Source: Panacagrimonas sp.
GTDB taxonomy: Bacteria; Pseudomonadota; Gammaproteobacteria; Nevskiales; Nevskiaceae
Direction: 5' to 3'
Length of the DNA: 64,000 bases
Assembly (NCBI RefSeq): GCF_020697055.1
Contig: NZ_JAJFBP010000002.1
Location: forward strand, 1 to 64,000
A program made the translations under genes and the position numbers. This document shows positions 61,583 through 64,000 of the stretch, piece after piece (position 1 is the stretch's first letter; each line of letters starts with the position of its first letter). The notes beneath the pieces were generated by a model. The model ran no database searches. It was not told the DNA's origin and saw nothing but the letters and a program-made list of their open reading frames with translations.

Positions 61583-62830
61583 TTACGCGTTGCGCCCCAG
61601 CACCGTGATGCACGCCGCCGCTTCCTCCACGCCGAGAAACCCGCCGCCGTTCTCCGCGATCGCGAAGCGCGCGTCCGGCACCTGGCGCGGACCCGCCTCG
61701 TGCCGCAGCTGCGTGACCAGCTCGTGGATCTGCGCCAGTCCCGTCGCGCCGATCGGATGGCCCTTGGATTCGAGTCCGCCGGAAGGATTGACCGGGATGC
61801 GGCCGCCCAGCTTGGTGGCGCCCGACTCGGCGAGTTTTCCGCCGGCGCCGAGCTCGCAGAACATCAGGTTCTCGGTCTGCAGCACTTCGGCGAACGCCGA
61901 CGCGTCGTGCACCTCGGCCACCGAGATATCTTTCGGCCCGATGCCCGCGACGTCGTACGCGCGCTGCGCGGCCTTGTGGCAGACGTGGTCGGCGTATTGC
62001 TCGAGTGAGCGCTTGCGCCCCGCGGCCACCACGCTCGCCATCAGCTTGACCGCGCGTTTGGCATCGAACCGGGCCAGCGCGCCGCGCGTGCACAACACCG
62101 CGGCGGCGGCGCCGTCGCTCACCGGCGAGCACATCGGCAACGTCAGCGGCCAGGCGACCGGACGACCGGCGAGGACCTCATCCACCGACATGTCGTGGCG
62201 AAACTGCGACAGCGGATTGAGCGTGGAATGAAAGTGGTTCTTGGCCGCGACATGCGCGATCTGGCGCTGCGTCGTGCCGAAGCGCTTCATGTGGTCGCGC
62301 GCCAGCCCCGCGTAGATGTCCATGAAGACCGAACGTGCGGACCTGGCCTCGATCTCGGCGATCTTCGGTGGAACGAGTTCCTCGGCGACGTTCTTGAGTC
62401 CGGCGAGCGTGGCCTGTGCGTTCTCGACGTCCCAGCAGCCTTCGAACAGCGCGAAGATCTTCTGCTTGTCCTCGACGCACATCTTTTCGCAGCCGACCGC
62501 GAGCACGATCTCGCCCAGGCCGGCCTGAAGATAGGCGGCGGCCTGCGACAGCGCGGTGCTGGCGCTCGCGCAGGCGTTCTCGACGTTGAACACCGGCACG
62601 CCCTCGATGCCGGCGGCCTGCAGCGCGATCTGTCCTCGCACCGCCTGCTGGTTCTCGAGCGCGCCCTGCCCCACGTTGCCGAACCACGCGGCCTCGATGT
62701 CGGCGGTGGTGCAGCGCGCATCGGACAGCGCGAGCCTCACGGCCTGCGCGGCAAGCTGCCGGAAGGACTTGTCGGGCTGCTTGCCGAACGGCGTCATGCC
62801 GACGCCGACGATGTAGATCTCTTCGCGCAT
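61583..62830 (-). CDS. Thiolase (SCP-x/acetyl-CoA acetyltransferase type)
   Basis: This is a 415-residue thiolase with an intact active site: catalytic cysteine in NVENACASASTALSQ (about 85), and GHPIGATGLAQI near the C-terminus. VPVFNVENACASAS and VAEVHDASAFAE suggest the SCP-x branch, which cleaves 3-oxo-branched or sterol side-chain acyl-CoA. It is convergent with the carboxylase cluster and may finish the degradation of the chain. The ATG at 62830 is typical. Confidence 0.85.
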   Translation of the reverse strand: MREEIYIVGVGMTPFGKQPDKSFRQLAAQAVRLALSDARCTTADIEAAWFGNVGQGALENQQAVRGQIALQAAGIEGVPVFNVENACASASTALSQAAAYLQAGLGEIVLAVGCEKMCVEDKQKIFALFEGCWDVENAQATLAGLKNVAEELVPPKIAEIEARSARSVFMDIYAGLARDHMKRFGTTQRQIAHVAAKNHFHSTLNPLSQFRHDMSVDEVLAGRPVAWPLTLPMCSPVSDGAAAAVLCTRGALARFDAKRAVKLMASVVAAGRKRSLEQYADHVCHKAAQRAYDVAGIGPKDISVAEVHDASAFAEVLQTENLMFCELGAGGKLAESGATKLGGRIPVNPSGGLESKGHPIGATGLAQIHELVTQLRHEAGPRQVPDARFAIAENGGGFLGVEEAAACITVLGRNA

Positions 62831-62870
62831 CTAACGAGACTCCGGATGCGCAGTGGCGGCGGCCAAGCCG

Positions 62871-63335
62871 TCAGCGCTGGTGCAACAGGGCGAGCTGCGC
62901 CGCGGTCTGGCTCACGCATTCCTTCCACGGCAGCCCGATGATGGGGCGTCCCGTCACGGCATCCTTGAACGGCATCTCTTCGCCGTCGCCGATCACGTAG
63001 CGGTAGTCCATCGTAACTTCGGTGCCTGCCGCGAGGTCAGTCAGGGCGAACACGAAACCCAGGTGCCACAACGCGCTGGGCGCGTACGAGTGGTTCACGT
63101 AGCACTCGTCGCTCCACTCCGGCGTCAGCGAGAAATGGTCCTCGAACCAGCGCACGCTCGAGCGCGCTTCGACCGAGTCCGGGTCGCAGGCCCGCAGGCG
63201 CGATTCGGGCCACACCGTGTGCACGTTGTCGGGCGCGAGGATGACGCGTCCGCGCGTCACGGCCTCGTCGACGAACAGCCCCTTGCCCGCGAACGGAATC
63301 CGCGACTCGGCGACGCGGTAGCGCGGCAGGATCAC
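62871..63335 (-). CDS. SET-domain protein
   Basis: This is a 154-residue SET-domain protein. The marks are GKGLFVDEAVTRGRVI, CYVNHSYAPSALW (the NHS box) and DLAAGTEVTMDYRYV (terminal Tyr). SET proteins methylate lysine using SAM; bacterial members often act on ribosomal or other small proteins. It lies ten bases after hslO on the same strand. The substrate is unknown. Confidence 0.8.
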   Translation of the reverse strand: MILPRYRVAESRIPFAGKGLFVDEAVTRGRVILAPDNVHTVWPESRLRACDPDSVEARSSVRWFEDHFSLTPEWSDECYVNHSYAPSALWHLGFVFALTDLAAGTEVTMDYRYVIGDGEEMPFKDAVTGRPIIGLPWKECVSQTAAQLALLHQR

Positions 63336-63344
63336 GCGAGCGGC

Positions 63345-64000
63345 TCAGTGCCGCGTTTCGGACGGCGGACTGCCGGCCGCGTTGAACAGCTCGGCGACTT
63401 CGGGCGCCGAGAACACGTAGTCGCGTCCGCAGAACTCGCACGTCACGCTCACCCGGCTGTGCTCGACGATGATCGAGTCCACTTCCTCGCGTCCGAGCGA
63501 GATCATCAGGCGCGCGATGCCGGCGCGATCGCAATTGCAGCGCACGTGGACCTCGCGCGGCTCGAAGCGCCGCAGCGGCGGGGCGTCCGTGAACAGGCGC
63601 AGCAGAAGGCGGTCGGCTTCGGTATCGAGCAGTTCGTCGCGCCCGAGCGTCGAAGCCAGGATCCGCAGGTGTTCCCAATCCTCGTCGGTGCCCTGCGAGG
63701 ACTCGAGCGGCATGCGCTGCAGCATGAAGCCGGCGAGCTCGTCGCCGCGCACCGCCAGACGGATCAGCGTCGGCAGCTGTTCGGAGCGTGCGAAATAGGC
63801 CTCGAGCGCGTCCTCGAGCCGATCGCCCTCGATCAGGACCAGCGCCTGCGTCGGCGTGCGTTTGCCCGAGAGCGGCTCGACCATCAGCGCCAGCACGCCG
63901 CCTTCGAGCAGTTCGCGGAAGCTGCCGGTGGCGCCCGGCTCGGTCTTGGCCATGGCGCGTACCCGCAACTGGTGATCGATCTGCGCGACCAGCAGCTGCG
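63345..64000 (-). CDS. hslO: Hsp33 redox-regulated chaperone, C-terminal part (5' end outside window)
   Basis: The visible C-terminal 218 residues of Hsp33 include TGSFRELLEGGVLALMVEPL, DALEAYFARSEQLPTLIRLAV and the zinc-binding switch: a CNC pair (HVRCNCDRAG) and CEFC (VTCEFCGRDYVF). Oxidation of these cysteines activates the chaperone. The frame is open to the window edge (QLLVAQIDHQLRVRAMA precedes), so the N-terminal part lies beyond it. It continues upstream of the SET gene. Confidence 0.9.
   Translation of the reverse strand, partial: QLLVAQIDHQLRVRAMAKTEPGATGSFRELLEGGVLALMVEPLSGKRTPTQALVLIEGDRLEDALEAYFARSEQLPTLIRLAVRGDELAGFMLQRMPLESSQGTDEDWEHLRILASTLGRDELLDTEADRLLLRLFTDAPPLRRFEPREVHVRCNCDRAGIARLMISLGREEVDSIIVEHSRVSVTCEFCGRDYVFSAPEVAELFNAAGSPPSETRH

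Overview
The window is a compact, GC-rich chromosomal segment from an aerobic gammaproteobacterium, probably near the Xanthomonadales/Nevskiales side of the class. The evidence is the order lysC, tRNA-Ser(GCU), tRNA-Arg(ACG), an hslVU pair behind a textbook sigma-32 promoter, MsrPQ, a flavocytochrome-c sulfide dehydrogenase pair, and many acyl-CoA and PQQ-dependent oxidation genes. I see no integrase, transposase, CRISPR array or rRNA operon. The species cannot be named from the sequence.

Layout. (1) 1-5.5 kb: the end of aspartate kinase, two tRNAs, an 85-bp duplication that copies the 3' end of tRNA-Arg, then three surface-glycan genes (TylF-type methyltransferase, a large glycosyltransferase/glycosyltransferase/methyltransferase fusion, a second methyltransferase). 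(2) 5.6-11 kb, minus strand: a PL7-like lipoprotein, an msrP-msrQ-hydrolase operon and hslVU. (3) 11-17.5 kb, plus strand: acyl-CoA dehydrogenase and an AMACR-like CoA transferase, then fccAB fused by overlaps to a four-gene membrane operon (ExbB/MotA-like channel, a TM protein with a YfaP-like domain, a membrane protein, a lipoprotein). (4) 17.7-23.2 kb: a glycan locus with a WaaE-like transferase, a membrane protein, three further glycosyltransferases and a sulfotransferase. (5) 23.3-37.7 kb: a periplasmic quinoprotein alcohol-oxidation region with a predicted lanthanide-type PQQ dehydrogenase, cytochrome PedF, a solute-binding protein, a SoxYZ-like carrier, a zinc hydrolase, a second quinoprotein, a NarL-type two-component pair, a YncE-like propeller and a solitary pqqB. 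(6) 37.7-54.1 kb: MFS transporter, TonB receptor, HU-like protein, CitE-like lyase, fused isobutyryl-CoA mutase IcmF, thiolase-like protein, Baeyer-Villiger-type monooxygenase, BON-domain protein, cardiolipin-synthase-like phospholipase D and a SnoaL-like protein. (7) 54.2-61.5 kb: an acyl-CoA ligase followed by an unusual set: a 202-aa unknown, a PPDK-like protein without its C-terminal barrel, a biotin carrier protein, biotin carboxylase and an HMGL/pyruvate-carboxylase-like carboxyltransferase whose metal site looks rewired. (8) 61.6-64 kb, minus strand: thiolase, SET-domain protein and the C-terminal part of Hsp33.

Two intergenic repeat families run through the window. One is a 90-165 bp A-rich/T-rich palindrome found five times, three of them inside cluster 7. 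The other is a short palindrome built on a GGGGAGAGGG core; one copy lies inside the coding sequence of the biotin carrier protein and another forms the N-terminus of the zinc hydrolase. The best candidate for an undescribed system is cluster 7. The ExbB-like/YfaP-like membrane operon behind fccAB is the second.
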